Origin: VRUE01 sp963816785
GTDB lineage: Bacteria; Actinomycetota; Thermoleophilia; Solirubrobacterales; 70-9
NCBI GenBank assembly: GCA_963816785.1
Contig: CAWFLL010000002.1
Location: 806,001 to 870,000 of the forward strand
Direction of reading: 5' to 3'
Length of the DNA stretch: 64,000 nt
Shown here: positions 24,564 to 33,303 of the stretch, one piece after another
Position numbering within the stretch: position 1 is the first letter of the stretch
Layout: each line of letters opens with the position of its first letter
The notes under the pieces: generated by a model
What the model was told of the DNA's origin: nothing
Databases searched by the model: none
The model's input: only the letters and a program-made list of their open reading frames with translations
Program-made: the position numbers and the translations under genes

Positions 24564-25663
24564 TCGCCGCCCACCTTTTCGACGGCCTTGGTCAGCAGGT
24601 CGACGCCGAAGGCGCCCTCGATCGCCGAGTCGATGTTGCCGTTGCGATCGATCACGAAAAGCCACGGCTCGCTCGGGAGGTGGTAGGCGCGCACCTGTGG
24701 CCGCACGCCCTTGTTCGGATCGTTGTCGTTGTAGATCTCCATGTGGATGAAATCGACCTGGTCGCCGTAGGTCTCTTTTACCTGCTCTGAGACGTCTACG
24801 ACAGGGCCGCAGACCCGACTCTGGCAGAACTGAGGGGTCGCAAACAAGAGGGCGATGGGCTGCTTTCCCACAACGTCCGCGAAGTCGACCCGGTTCTGGG
24901 TGTCCGGCGGGACCCGTGTGGTGATCTTGGAGAGGTCGCCGCCGACGTCATCGGCCGTCGGGGTGTGGATCCGCGGAGCCGGATCGCCGACCCGGGGCAG
25001 CTTGTCGAATTCCCCCACCACCGCGCTCGGCAGGAGGCTGGCGGTGTACTGGCCGTCCTCTTCCTTGATCACGGCCGCGATCCTCCACTCGCCGTTGCTG
25101 GGGAAGTCGATCTCGGTGCTGTAGATGACGGTGGCGGCATCGGGGTCCTGCGAGGTCGTCTGGGCCCGGAAGGCAGGCTGGGTCTCGAGGCTTTCGACCG
25201 CCGCCGGGAAGGGGCCGATCGCGGGTTCGTCCAGCGCTTCGTCGCGCGCCCGCGCGATCGCTCCTTTGCGCTGTTTGTCGGATTCGGCCGCCTGCCCCTC
25301 CGACTTCACCTTCGGCGGCGGCGCCTTGGCGATGTAGAGGGCGACGGTGGCGTCTGAGATCTGGCTGTGATCGTTGTGGAAGACGCCGAACGGATACCTG
25401 TTCTCACCCTCATAGAAGACCATCGCGGCGGGCGAGACGACGACTTCAGCCGGGCCCGAGGTCCCTTTCACGACTTCGGCCAGGCTCTTGCCCTTGGCGC
25501 TCGGGAATTCGCTCTTCGGCGGGGCCGGCCTCGATCCGGCGGCGGCCTCGGTCGTTGAGGAGGAATCCGAGCCGCCGCAGGCGGCGAGCAGCGCCGCGGC
25601 CGCAAGCGCGCAGGCGAAGACGGATGTGGCTCGAGCTCGGCGAGGGGGCATCGGCGCAAGCAT
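24560..25663 (-). CDS. Lipoprotein with C-terminal thioredoxin-like domain
   Basis: 367 residues from ATG 25663; the frame is open further upstream but overlaps the divergent SDR gene. The signal peptide ends in a lipobox LAAC (about residue 28), so it should be lipid-anchored outside the cell. A long middle region follows (VVVSPAAMVFYEGENRYPFG, then IDFPSNGEWRIAAVIKEEDG), which looks like a beta-sandwich. Residues about 270-365 form a thioredoxin fold with PIALLFATPQFCQSRVCGPV, where the two Cys are four residues apart rather than CxxC, then WLFVIDRNGNIDSAIEG. It may be redox-active or a metallochaperone of the SCO type. It is coupled to the HPt gene by a 4-base overlap. Confidence 0.78.
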   Translation of the reverse strand: MLAPMPPRRARATSVFACALAAAALLAACGGSDSSSTTEAAAGSRPAPPKSEFPSAKGKSLAEVVKGTSGPAEVVVSPAAMVFYEGENRYPFGVFHNDHSQISDATVALYIAKAPPPKVKSEGQAAESDKQRKGAIARARDEALDEPAIGPFPAAVESLETQPAFRAQTTSQDPDAATVIYSTEIDFPSNGEWRIAAVIKEEDGQYTASLLPSAVVGEFDKLPRVGDPAPRIHTPTADDVGGDLSKITTRVPPDTQNRVDFADVVGKQPIALLFATPQFCQSRVCGPVVDVSEQVKETYGDQVDFIHMEIYNDNDPNKGVRPQVRAYHLPSEPWLFVIDRNGNIDSAIEGAFGVDLLTKAVEKVGGE

Positions 25664-25757
25664 GTTATTGAGCGGTAACGGGGCGCCGACCGCCCGCGCT
25701 GCGGATTCGGCCGCCATATAGGGTGCGCCCAAGCGCAATCGAGGGCGGGAGAGCGTC

Positions 25758-26489
25758 TTGGCGGAGCGAGCGGCAGTGATCACGGGGGCCTCGAGCGGGA
25801 TCGGGCTGGCGATCGCCCGGGTCCTCGGCGAGGAAGGCTATGCGCTGACCGTGTCGGCGCGCCGTCCGGAGAAGCTCGAGAGCGCCGCGGAGGGCCTGCG
25901 AGCCGATGGCATCGAGGTCCAGAGCGTCGCCGCCAACATGACCGACGAGGAGGACATCGTCGGCGTCTTCGCCAAGCACCGGGAGGCCCACGGGCGCCTC
26001 GACGTCCTGGTCAACAATGCCGGGGTCGGGATCGGCGCGCCGATGGAGGAGATCCAGACCAAGTACCTCGACATGCAGCTCGGGGTCAACCTGCGGGCCC
26101 TGATCATCGGCACCCGCGAGGCGCTGCCGATGCTGCGCGAGGCGGGGGCCGAGCACGGCAAGGCGCTGATCGTCAACACCGCCTCGATCGCCGGCAAGGG
26201 CGGTCAGGCCTGGCTCTCGATCTACGCTGCGACCAAGGCGGCGGTGATCAACTTCACCCAGTCGACGCACCGCGAGGTGGGCGCCGGCGGGATCCAGTGC
26301 ACGGCGCTGGCGCCGGGCTTCGTCGACACCCCGATGACCGAGTTCGCCAAGGGACAGGTGCCGGGTGAGGAGATGATCCGCCCCGAGGACATCGCCGAGG
26401 GGGTCCGCTTCCTGCTGCGAACATCACCGAACTGCCATGTCCCGGAGATCGTCTTCACCCGACCCAGTGAGGGGCTCGACAACCCCTAG
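25758..26489 (+). CDS. Short-chain dehydrogenase/reductase
   Basis: 243 residues from TTG 25758. A classical SDR: cofactor loop TGASSGIG near the start, an ARRP segment favouring NADP(H), DVLVNNAGVGIG, catalytic Ser in NTASIAGKGG and the active-site YAATK. The C-terminal substrate loop PGFVDTPMTEFAKGQVPGEE is standard. It oxidises or reduces an unknown alcohol or ketone in the cytoplasm. Its 3' end overlaps the start of the glycosyltransferase gene, so the two are probably one operon. Divergent from the lipoprotein gene, with the intergenic 25664-25757 holding the likely promoters. Confidence 0.92.
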   Translation: MAERAAVITGASSGIGLAIARVLGEEGYALTVSARRPEKLESAAEGLRADGIEVQSVAANMTDEEDIVGVFAKHREAHGRLDVLVNNAGVGIGAPMEEIQTKYLDMQLGVNLRALIIGTREALPMLREAGAEHGKALIVNTASIAGKGGQAWLSIYAATKAAVINFTQSTHREVGAGGIQCTALAPGFVDTPMTEFAKGQVPGEEMIRPEDIAEGVRFLLRTSPNCHVPEIVFTRPSEGLDNP

Positions 26490-27681
26490 GCGCTTCCTGG
26501 TCGCCGCCTTCGGCGACCCGGGCCACGTCTTCCCGGCGATCGCGTTGGGCCGAGCCCTGACCGCCCGCGGCGGCGAGGTCACGATCGAGACCTGGGAGGA
26601 GCGCCGGGCCGCGGTCGAGGGCGCGGGCCTCGGCTTCGTCGCGGCCGAGGAATACAGGACGTTCCCGCCCCCGGACCCCGACTCGGCCGAAGCCGCGCAC
26701 GCCGCGGAGGCGGCGCGGGCGCTGGTGCCGCTGCTCGAGGAGATGCGGCCCGAGGTGGTCGTCAGCGACATCCTCACCCTGGCCCCGGCCCTCGCCGCCG
26801 AGGTTGCCGGGATCCCGCGGGCGACGCTGATCCCCCACCTCTACCCGGCCGTCGAGCCCGGCCTCCCGTTCTTCGCGATCGGGCTGCGGCCGCCGCGCAC
26901 CCCGCTCGGGCGACGGGCCTGGCGCGCGGGGCAGCGGCTGCTCGACATCGGGTTGGCGCATGGGCGGCGCGACCTGAACCGGCAGCGCGAAAGGCTCGGG
27001 TTGGCGCCGATCGAGCGCTTCCACGGCGGGATCAGCCCGGAGCTCGCCTTGGTCGGGACCTTCCCCCAGCTCGAGTACCCGCGCCTCTGGCCGCATGGCG
27101 TCGAGGTGACGGGCCCGATGACCTTCGAGATGCCGCATCCCGAGATCGAGTTGCCGCCGGGCGATGCGCCGCTGGTTCTGGTCGCCCCGAGCACTGCCCA
27201 CGACTCGCGAAACCACCTCGTCCGCACCGCCCTGGCCGCGCTCGCCAAGGAGTCGGTGCGGGTGGTTGCGACGACAAACCGGGTTGTCCCGCAGCGCCCG
27301 ATCGAGGTCCCCGCCAACGCGGTCCTGGTCGATTGGCTCAGCTACAGCCAGCTGATGCCGGCAGCCTCGCTGGTGGTCTCCCACGGCGGCCACGGCACCA
27401 TCGCCCGGGCGCTTGGGTCCGGCACCCCGCTCCTGGTCTGCCCCTTCATCGGGGACATGAGCGAGAACGCGATGCGGGTCGCCTGGGCGGAGGTGGGGCT
27501 CTCGCTGTCCTGGCGCCTCTGCCGGCCGCGGCCGCTGCGCTGGGCGGTGCGGCGGATCCTCTCCGACCCGCGATTCACGGAGCGCGCCGCCGAGCTGGCG
27601 GCCTGGGGCCGCGCCCACGACGGCGCCGAGCGCGGCGCCGAGCTCATCGAAGAGCTGGCCCGCGCCCGCGCGACCGCCTAG
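26467..27681 (+). CDS. GT1-family glycosyltransferase
   Basis: 404 residues from GTG 26467, within the last bases of the SDR gene; an ATG at 26437 is possible but would overlap by 53 bases. N-terminal domain: RFLVAAFGDPGHVFPAIALG, then EVVVSDILTLAPALAAEVAG, the GT-B acceptor half. C-terminal domain: LVVSHGGHGTIARALGSGTP, the sugar-nucleotide binding signature of UGT/macrolide glycosyltransferases, preceded by DWLSYSQLMP. It would transfer a sugar from a nucleotide donor to a lipid or secondary metabolite in the cytoplasm. Its operon partner SDR may act on the same small molecule. Confidence 0.88.
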   Translation: MRGSTTPRRFLVAAFGDPGHVFPAIALGRALTARGGEVTIETWEERRAAVEGAGLGFVAAEEYRTFPPPDPDSAEAAHAAEAARALVPLLEEMRPEVVVSDILTLAPALAAEVAGIPRATLIPHLYPAVEPGLPFFAIGLRPPRTPLGRRAWRAGQRLLDIGLAHGRRDLNRQRERLGLAPIERFHGGISPELALVGTFPQLEYPRLWPHGVEVTGPMTFEMPHPEIELPPGDAPLVLVAPSTAHDSRNHLVRTALAALAKESVRVVATTNRVVPQRPIEVPANAVLVDWLSYSQLMPAASLVVSHGGHGTIARALGSGTPLLVCPFIGDMSENAMRVAWAEVGLSLSWRLCRPRPLRWAVRRILSDPRFTERAAELAAWGRAHDGAERGAELIEELARARATA

Positions 27682-27695
27682 CGGCCATCTGAAAG

Positions 27696-27768
27696 CTCCG
27701 GGGGTGGGACTCGAACCCACAACCCCTCGGTTAACAGCCGAGTGCTCTGCCGATTGAGCTACCCCGGA
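27696..27768 (-). tRNA. tRNA-Asn (GTT)
   Basis: Complete cloverleaf on the minus strand: acceptor TCCGGGG/CCCCGGA with discriminator G, D arm GCTCAATCGGCAGAGC, anticodon loop CTGTTAA with anticodon GTT, T arm with GTTCGAGTCC. CCA is not encoded. It lies 15 bases after the glycosyltransferase stop, on the opposite strand, and 22 bases from the dnaG stop. No 3'-fragment repeats of this tRNA are seen in the window. Confidence 0.96.
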
Positions 27769-27790
27769 AAGGCCCGGGAGAATTTACCGG

Positions 27791-29566
27791 TTAGCTCCCC
27801 ACCCGCTCGACTCGGGCGATCTGCTCGACCAGCGCCGCGCGCTCGCGGCTGAGCTCGGCGCGGCGCTCGACGTCCTCTCCCTCTCCGGCGGCGGCGATCT
27901 CCGCCTCGAGACGGCCCTGCTCGAGCAGCATGAAGTTGAGCTCCATCGCCTCCGGGGAGGCCGGCTCGTCGTGGGCGAGGATCACGAGCTCGGCGATCAG
28001 GGTCGCCAACTCGGCGTCGTCGTGCGGAAGGTTCGATGCCGGGTCGTCGAGGTGCTCGGCGAGCCAGCCCGCGGCGCGGGCGCCGAGCTTCGAGAGGTGG
28101 TCGTCGCCGAGCCGGGCGAGGTACTCCCTGCCCTCCTCCGGCAGTGCGATGCACATCGCCAGCAGCGCCCGCTCGCGACGCTCGCGCGAGGTCAGCTCTC
28201 CCCTCCGGCGCTGCGCCTCGGCGCCGCGGTCGATGCCGGCCCGCTGTGGTGTCCCGCCGCTCGGCGGCCGGGCCGCGGTGAGCCGCCCCATCACCAGCGC
28301 CGGCTCCAGTTCGAGCTTCTCCGCCACCAGCCGCACTAGGTCGTCGCGGCTGGCGGTCTCCCCCATCGCCGCCAGGATCGGCGCCAGCTCACTCAGCGCC
28401 CGGTCGCGCTCGGCCGGCGAGGAGATGTCGGTCCGCTCGAGGACCAGCCCGACCTGGAACGCGGGCAGGTCGATCGCCCCCTCGACAAGCTCGCGGAAGC
28501 GCTCCGCGCCTCCCTCCGCGGCGACCATCTCGGCGGGGTCCTCGCCGGGCGGCATCGCCGCGACCCGGAGCCGCATGCGGCGGTCTGCCGCGACCTGCTG
28601 GGTCCGGAGCATCGCCTCCTGCCCGGCCGAGTCGGCGTCGAGCGCGAGGATCACCTCCTCGACCATCCCCGAGAGCGCCGCGACCTGCTTCGCGGTTATC
28701 GCCGTGCCCATCACCCCGACGGCCTCCTCGAGGCCCGCCTGGTGCAGCGCAAGGACATCGGTGTAGCCCTCGACCACCACGGCCCTGCCTGCCTTCGCGA
28801 TCGCGGCCTTTGCGAGGTCGATCCCGTAGAGCATGTCGCTCTTGTGGAAGAAGTCGGTCTCGGCGGTGTTGACGTACTTGGCTCCCTGGTCGGAGCGCAT
28901 CGCCCGCCCCCCGAAGCCGAGCGTGCGGCCGCGCCGGTCGCGGATCGGGAACATGATCCGGGCGCGGAAGCGGTCGTACTCGCCTCCCCCCCGCCCGCGC
29001 TGGGCGAGGCCGACAGCGCGCAGCTGCGCCACCTCGAAGCCGGCCCGCTGCCCGCGCATCAGCACCGTGTCCCAGGCGCTCGGCGCGTAGCCGACGCCGA
29101 ACCGGCGCAGGGTCTCCTCGCTGAGGCCCCGCTCCGCCAGGTAGGCGCGCGCCTTGCCGGCCTCCTCCGAGTCCCAGAGGTAGCTGCCGTAGAAGGCCGC
29201 GGTGCGGTCGAGCAGCTCCCCGAGCCGGCGCCTCTGCTGGCGCCGCGCCTCGGCCTGAGGATCCTCGCGCTCGCGCTCGAGCTCGACCCCGTATCGCTCG
29301 GCCAGCAGCTCGACCGCCTCGGCGAAGCCGAGCCCCTCCTTCTCCTCGACGAACTTGATCGTGTCGCCCCCGACTCCGCAGCCGAAGCAGTGGTAGAGCT
29401 TCTCCTGGGGGTCGACCGAGAACGACGGGGTCCGCTCCTCGTGGAACGGGCAGAGGCCGACCCAACGGACCCCCTGGCGCCGCAGGTCGGTGTGGGCGGA
29501 GACGACCTCGACGATGTCCGCCGCCTGCTTGACCCGCTCGAGGCTCTCGGAGGAGATCAGCGCCAT
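27791..29566 (-). CDS. dnaG: DNA primase
   Basis: 591 residues. The N-terminal zinc-binding domain has Cys39, His42, Cys60 and Cys63 (LCPFHEE and HCFGCG) for template recognition. The RNA polymerase/Toprim core carries VVVEGYTDVLALHQAG with the catalytic Glu and ILALDADSAGQEA with the paired Asp residues. The C-terminal third is the helicase-binding region. It makes RNA primers at the replication fork. The start at ATG 29566 directly follows the dgt stop (TAG-ATG with no gap), so the two are co-transcribed. Normal length and complete. Confidence 0.98.
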   Translation of the reverse strand: MALISSESLERVKQAADIVEVVSAHTDLRRQGVRWVGLCPFHEERTPSFSVDPQEKLYHCFGCGVGGDTIKFVEEKEGLGFAEAVELLAERYGVELEREREDPQAEARRQQRRRLGELLDRTAAFYGSYLWDSEEAGKARAYLAERGLSEETLRRFGVGYAPSAWDTVLMRGQRAGFEVAQLRAVGLAQRGRGGGEYDRFRARIMFPIRDRRGRTLGFGGRAMRSDQGAKYVNTAETDFFHKSDMLYGIDLAKAAIAKAGRAVVVEGYTDVLALHQAGLEEAVGVMGTAITAKQVAALSGMVEEVILALDADSAGQEAMLRTQQVAADRRMRLRVAAMPPGEDPAEMVAAEGGAERFRELVEGAIDLPAFQVGLVLERTDISSPAERDRALSELAPILAAMGETASRDDLVRLVAEKLELEPALVMGRLTAARPPSGGTPQRAGIDRGAEAQRRRGELTSRERRERALLAMCIALPEEGREYLARLGDDHLSKLGARAAGWLAEHLDDPASNLPHDDAELATLIAELVILAHDEPASPEAMELNFMLLEQGRLEAEIAAAGEGEDVERRAELSRERAALVEQIARVERVGS

Positions 29567-30577
29567 CTAGAACCTCGCCGCCTCGGGCACCGTCAGCTCG
29601 GTGAACCTGGCGATGCAGTAGCGGTCGGTCATCCCGGCGATGTAGTCGGCGACTCGCTGGCAGTCGCTGGCCCCGGGCTCGCCCTCCGGCACCTCCTCGG
29701 GGTGCTCGATGTGATGGTCGAAGAGCCCGCGCAGGGTGCGGTGCGCGCGCTCGTGCTCGCGCAGCGCCGCCTCGCCGAGGTAGACGTGGTCGAACATGAA
29801 CTTGCGCAGGCGCAGCATCGCCCCACCGACCTCCTCGCTCTGGGCGATGTCGCCGACCTCGGCGGAGCGCTCGACGATGTCACGCACCAGTCGGTCGATC
29901 CGCATCGACCCGGTCGGCCCCAGCAGCTCGATCTCGGCGGCGGGGAGGTCCTCCTGGCGCAGGACCCCGGCCCGCAGCGCGTCGTCGATGTCGTGGTTGA
30001 TGTAGGCGACCCGGTCGACGAGCTTGACGATCCGGCCCTCCGGCGTCGCCGGCCGGTCCGAGCCGGTGTGGTTGAGGATCCCGTCGCGAACCTGCTCGGT
30101 CAGGTTGAGCCCCTGACCGTCGCGCTCGAGCACGTCGACGACGCGCAGCGAGTGGACGTTGTGCTTGAAGCCGCTGTTGCAGCGCTCGCGCAGCGCCGCG
30201 TCGAGGGCGCTCTCACCGGTGTGGCCGAAGGGCGGGTGACCGAGGTCGTGGCCGAGGCCGATCGCCTCGGTCAGGTCCTCGTTGAGGCCGAGCGCCCGCG
30301 CCACCGTGCGGGCGATCCCGCAGGCCTCCAGGGTGTGGGTGAGCCGGGTCCGGTAGTGGTCGCCCTCGGGGGCGATGAAGACCTGGGTCTTGTGCTTGAG
30401 GCGGCGGAAGGCCTTCGAGTGGACGATCCGGTCACGGTCGCGCTGAAAGGGGGTGCGCAGCGGACTGTCCTGCTCCTCGACGCGGCGGCGGGCGGGGTAC
30501 GACGGGGTCCCCGAGTCGGAGAGGTACTCGGCCTCCCAGGCGCGGACCCGATCCTCGAGAGTGGCGGTGGCCTCCAC
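29567..30577 (-). CDS. dgt: dGTP triphosphohydrolase-like HD protein
   Basis: 336 residues from GTG 30577. RRRVEEQDSPLRTPFQRDRD and SKAFRRLKHKTQVFIAPEGD are the family start. HTLEACGIARTVARALGLNE and GLGHDLGHPPFGHTGE hold the H...HD...D metal set of HD hydrolases, and VDRVAYINHDIDDALRAG the final Asp. The enzyme removes triphosphate from deoxynucleotides, setting dNTP pools. Position between recO and dnaG on one strand is common in actinobacteria. Complete and without visible oddities. Confidence 0.95.
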   Translation of the reverse strand: MEATATLEDRVRAWEAEYLSDSGTPSYPARRRVEEQDSPLRTPFQRDRDRIVHSKAFRRLKHKTQVFIAPEGDHYRTRLTHTLEACGIARTVARALGLNEDLTEAIGLGHDLGHPPFGHTGESALDAALRERCNSGFKHNVHSLRVVDVLERDGQGLNLTEQVRDGILNHTGSDRPATPEGRIVKLVDRVAYINHDIDDALRAGVLRQEDLPAAEIELLGPTGSMRIDRLVRDIVERSAEVGDIAQSEEVGGAMLRLRKFMFDHVYLGEAALREHERAHRTLRGLFDHHIEHPEEVPEGEPGASDCQRVADYIAGMTDRYCIARFTELTVPEAARF

Positions 30578-30596
30578 GCCCCCGATCCTATGACCC

Positions 30597-31322
30597 TCAA
30601 GCTGCCGGTCGAAGCTGCACGTGCGCGTGGTGCTCGAGCGTCTCGGAGATTGCCCGCTCGGCCTGGCGCAGCGCCGCCGCCTCGGCCGCCGGCGCCTCGG
30701 CCAGCGGCTGGGCGATCGCCTCGACCATGAAGCGGTGCCCCTCCTCGGAGAGGGCGAAGGATCCCGCCTCGCAGCCCGAGCAGACCACGCCCCCCGCGGC
30801 GCCCGAGAAGCCGGTCAGGTGTTCCGCCTCCCCGCAGCGCGCGCACGAGGCCAGCTCCGGGGCGAAGCCCGCCGCCAGCGCCAGCTTGAGCCGGAACGAG
30901 AGAGCCGTCTCCAGCGCCGCCGCCCGCCCCGCGGCGGGGTCGTCGAGTATCGCCAGGTAGCGGCAGATCAGGTTGTAGGCGGGAGGGTTTGGCTCGGCCG
31001 AGTCGAGCAGCCTCAGCACCGCGTCGCAGGCGCGGGCCCCGGCGGTCAGGGCCGCGCCGGAGGAGCGCAGGCGGGGGTAGCCGTCGACCGTGGAGACGCC
31101 GGTCACGGTGAGCAGCTCGCCGCGGCCTTCGTGGAGCAGGAGGTCGAGGCGGAAGAACGGCTCCAGCCGCCCGCCGAAGCGCGAGCGCGGGCGGCGAACC
31201 CCCTTCGCGATCGCCCCGACCCGACCCCACCTCGAGGAGTAGAGGTGGAGGATGCGGTCGGCCTCGCCGTAGCGGATGCTGCGCAGGACGATTGCCTCCG
31301 TCTTCACCGTCTTTCCGGCCAT
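30597..31322 (-). CDS. recO: DNA repair protein RecO
   Basis: 241 residues. The N-terminal OB-fold starts KTEAIVLRSIRYGEADRILH and runs through the conserved FGGRLEPFF segment. The middle is helical, and CARCGEAEHLTGFSGAAGG with CSGC supplies a four-Cys zinc site as in many bacterial RecO proteins. RecO loads RecA with RecR in the RecFOR recombination pathway. It lies between mutM (7-base gap) and dgt, and is probably co-transcribed with both. The length is typical and the Cys residues are intact. Confidence 0.95.
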   Translation of the reverse strand: MAGKTVKTEAIVLRSIRYGEADRILHLYSSRWGRVGAIAKGVRRPRSRFGGRLEPFFRLDLLLHEGRGELLTVTGVSTVDGYPRLRSSGAALTAGARACDAVLRLLDSAEPNPPAYNLICRYLAILDDPAAGRAAALETALSFRLKLALAAGFAPELASCARCGEAEHLTGFSGAAGGVVCSGCEAGSFALSEEGHRFMVEAIAQPLAEAPAAEAAALRQAERAISETLEHHAHVQLRPAA

Positions 31323-31329
31323 GACCGGT

Positions 31330-32247
31330 CTACGTTGAACGACGCGCCGGACGGCGACCGCGGCGCCGGCGGCGGCGAAGCCTGACCTGGCAACCGGGGC
31401 AGTAGTAGGTCGAGCGGCCGCCGACGACGATCCGCACGATCGTCTCCCCGCAGCGTCGGCATTCCTCCCCCTCGCGGGTGTGGACGAGGAACTCGTCCTG
31501 CATCGTGCCCCTCTCGCCGCGGCCGTCGCGGTAGTCGTCGATCGAAGCGCCGCCGCCGTCGATCCCCACCTCGAGCGCGGCGACGATGCCGTCCCGCAGC
31601 TCCCGATGGTGCTCGGGCCGCATCGACCCCGCCGGCGAGAGCGGGTGCAGGTGGGCCCGGAACAGGGCCTCGTCGGCGTAGATGTTCCCGACCCCGGCGA
31701 TCCGCGACTGGTCGAGGAGGAACGACTTCAGCGGCGCCGTGCGCCCGGCCGCGACCTCACCGAGGGCCTCCGGCGTGAACGCCTCGGAGAGCGGCTCGAC
31801 GCCGAGTCGCTCGAAGCGGGCCTCGAGCTCGGCGTCGTTGAGGAGGAACGCCTCCCCGAACCGGCGCGGGTCGGTGAACCAGAGCTCGCGGCCGTCGTCG
31901 AGCCTGAAGCGGGCGCGGAGGAATCGCTCCTCGGCACTGCGCTCGCCCTCATACAGCCGCATCCCCTCCGAGGGATCGAGCTTGGCGGCGCCGTCGACCA
32001 GGACCAGGTTGCCGGTCATCCGCAGGTGCATGACCAGGGTCTGGCCGCGGTCGAGCGCCAGCAGCAGGTACTTGCCGCGCCGCCCCAGGCCCTCGATCAG
32101 CCGTCCCGACACCGCCTCCTCGAGCCGGGCCGGCGGCAGCGGGCGCGACCAGCGCTCGTCGTAGACCTCGAGCCGCTCGATCCGGCGCCCTTCGATCTCG
32201 GGCTCGAGCTGGCGGCAGACGGTCTCGACCTCGGGCAGCTCCGGCAT
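31330..32247 (-). CDS. mutM: Formamidopyrimidine-DNA glycosylase
   Basis: 305 residues. MPELPEVETVCRQLEPEIEG at the N-terminus gives the catalytic Pro2 and Glu3. Lys (in GRRGKYLLLALDRG, about 60) and the H2TH stretch LLDQSRIAGVGNIYADEALF follow, then a C-terminal zinc finger CRRCGETIVRIVVGGRSTYY with CPGC. The enzyme excises 8-oxoguanine and ring-opened purines. An unusual basic tail of about 18 residues (VRLRRRRRRGRRPARRST) extends beyond the zinc finger and may add DNA contacts. Sits between xerD and recO on the minus strand. Confidence 0.95.
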   Translation of the reverse strand: MPELPEVETVCRQLEPEIEGRRIERLEVYDERWSRPLPPARLEEAVSGRLIEGLGRRGKYLLLALDRGQTLVMHLRMTGNLVLVDGAAKLDPSEGMRLYEGERSAEERFLRARFRLDDGRELWFTDPRRFGEAFLLNDAELEARFERLGVEPLSEAFTPEALGEVAAGRTAPLKSFLLDQSRIAGVGNIYADEALFRAHLHPLSPAGSMRPEHHRELRDGIVAALEVGIDGGGASIDDYRDGRGERGTMQDEFLVHTREGEECRRCGETIVRIVVGGRSTYYCPGCQVRLRRRRRRGRRPARRST

Positions 32248-32266
32248 CCCCCAGTTCTAGCCGATG

Positions 32267-32308
32267 CGAACGCAGTTCTTCCCGCATAGCGGGCCCAAGT
32301 GCGTTCGC
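32267..32308. terminator. Nested hairpin between xerD and mutM
   Basis: GCGAACGCA (32267-32275) pairs with TGCGTTCGC (32300-32308), and a second small hairpin CCCGC-ATA-GCGGG lies inside. There is no T run, so this is either a weak terminator of xerD transcription or an RNA-processing or protein-binding structure. Lies in the 71-base gap between the xerD stop and the mutM start. Confidence 0.5.
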
Positions 32309-32318
32309 GCTTCGCCGA

Positions 32319-33278
32319 TCAGTCGGTCGCGCGCGGGTGCGCCCGGAAGTAGACGTCCTTCAACTGCTCCCCGGAGAGGTGCGTGTACATCTGCGTTGTG
32401 GCGATGTCGGCGTGGCCGAGCATCTCCTGCACGGCACGGAGGTCGCAGCCGCCGGCAAGCAGGTGGGTGGCGAAGCTGTGGCGCAGGGTGTGGGGGCTCA
32501 TCTGGCCGGCGAGGCCGGCGGCGCGGGCCTGGCGCTTGACGATCTTGTAGAGGCCCTGTCGGGTCAGCGGCCCGCCGCGGAAGTTGAGGAAGAGCTTCGC
32601 CTCGTGGCGGTCGCCGACCAGCTTCGGCCTCCCGCCCCGCAGGTAGCCGGAGATCGCAGCGATCGCCTGCCGGCCGAGCGGTACCAGGCGCTCCTTCGAG
32701 CCCTTCCCCCGGGCCCGCAGGAAGCCCTCGCGGAGGTCGACATCGGCGAGATCGAGCCCGATCGTCTCCGAGGCGCGCAGCCCACACGCGTACATCACCT
32801 CGAGCAGGGCGCGGTCGCGGAGCGTCGTCGGCTTGTCGCCCCGCGGCGCGGCGAGAAGCTTCTGGACCTCGGCGTAGTTGAGGACGTGCGGCAGCTTCTT
32901 GGCGCGGCGCGGCGCGCTCAGCGCCGCGGTCGGGTCGTCGGCGATCAGCTCGTCGCGGCGCAGGTGCTTGTAGAAGGAGCGCAGGCAGGCGGACTTGCGG
33001 TGGATCGTCGACGCCGAGCAGGCGGGGCGCCCGTTGCCGGTCGCAAGGTCGGCGAGGAAGTCGGCGATCTCGACCGGCCGGATCGTCAGCGCGTCGATGT
33101 CGCGGGCTGAGATGAACTCGCCGAACTGGTGGAGGTCCGTGCGGTAGGCGTTGAGGGTGTTGCGCGAGAGCCCCCGCTCGAGCTCCAGGTAGGAGAGGAA
33201 GTCGAGGACGAGGCTTTCGAAGCGGGGGTCGATCGCCACCTCCTCGGCGGCGGGCTTCGCCTGCAGCGCGCTGGCCAT
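32319..33278 (-). CDS. xerD: Site-specific tyrosine recombinase XerD-like
   Basis: 319 residues. The N-terminal SAM-like DNA-binding domain starts FLSYLELERGLSRNTLNAYR. The catalytic domain has all active residues: Arg in YACGLRASETIGLDL, Lys in GKGSKERLVPLG, HTLRHSFATHLLAGG with His and Arg, then LGHADIATTQMYTHLS with the final His and nucleophile Tyr. It resolves chromosome dimers at dif together with a partner. Its position near recN, steA and pyrG fits the actinobacterial order, so it is the chromosomal recombinase and not the element integrase. Complete. Confidence 0.94.
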   Translation of the reverse strand: MASALQAKPAAEEVAIDPRFESLVLDFLSYLELERGLSRNTLNAYRTDLHQFGEFISARDIDALTIRPVEIADFLADLATGNGRPACSASTIHRKSACLRSFYKHLRRDELIADDPTAALSAPRRAKKLPHVLNYAEVQKLLAAPRGDKPTTLRDRALLEVMYACGLRASETIGLDLADVDLREGFLRARGKGSKERLVPLGRQAIAAISGYLRGGRPKLVGDRHEAKLFLNFRGGPLTRQGLYKIVKRQARAAGLAGQMSPHTLRHSFATHLLAGGCDLRAVQEMLGHADIATTQMYTHLSGEQLKDVYFRAHPRATD

Positions 33279-33303
33279 TCCGGGAAGTTCTGGCGCTGGG
33301 CCC

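Noticed and set aside
28742..30730. 662-codon plus-strand frame antisense to dnaG, dgt and recO
   Set aside because: Antisense shadow in high-GC DNA; the minus strand carries complete, motif-bearing genes.
32319..33278. XerD-like gene as the integrase of the elements at 8-23 kb
   Set aside because: It lies in the conserved mutM/steA/pyrG neighbourhood with all features of chromosomal XerD.
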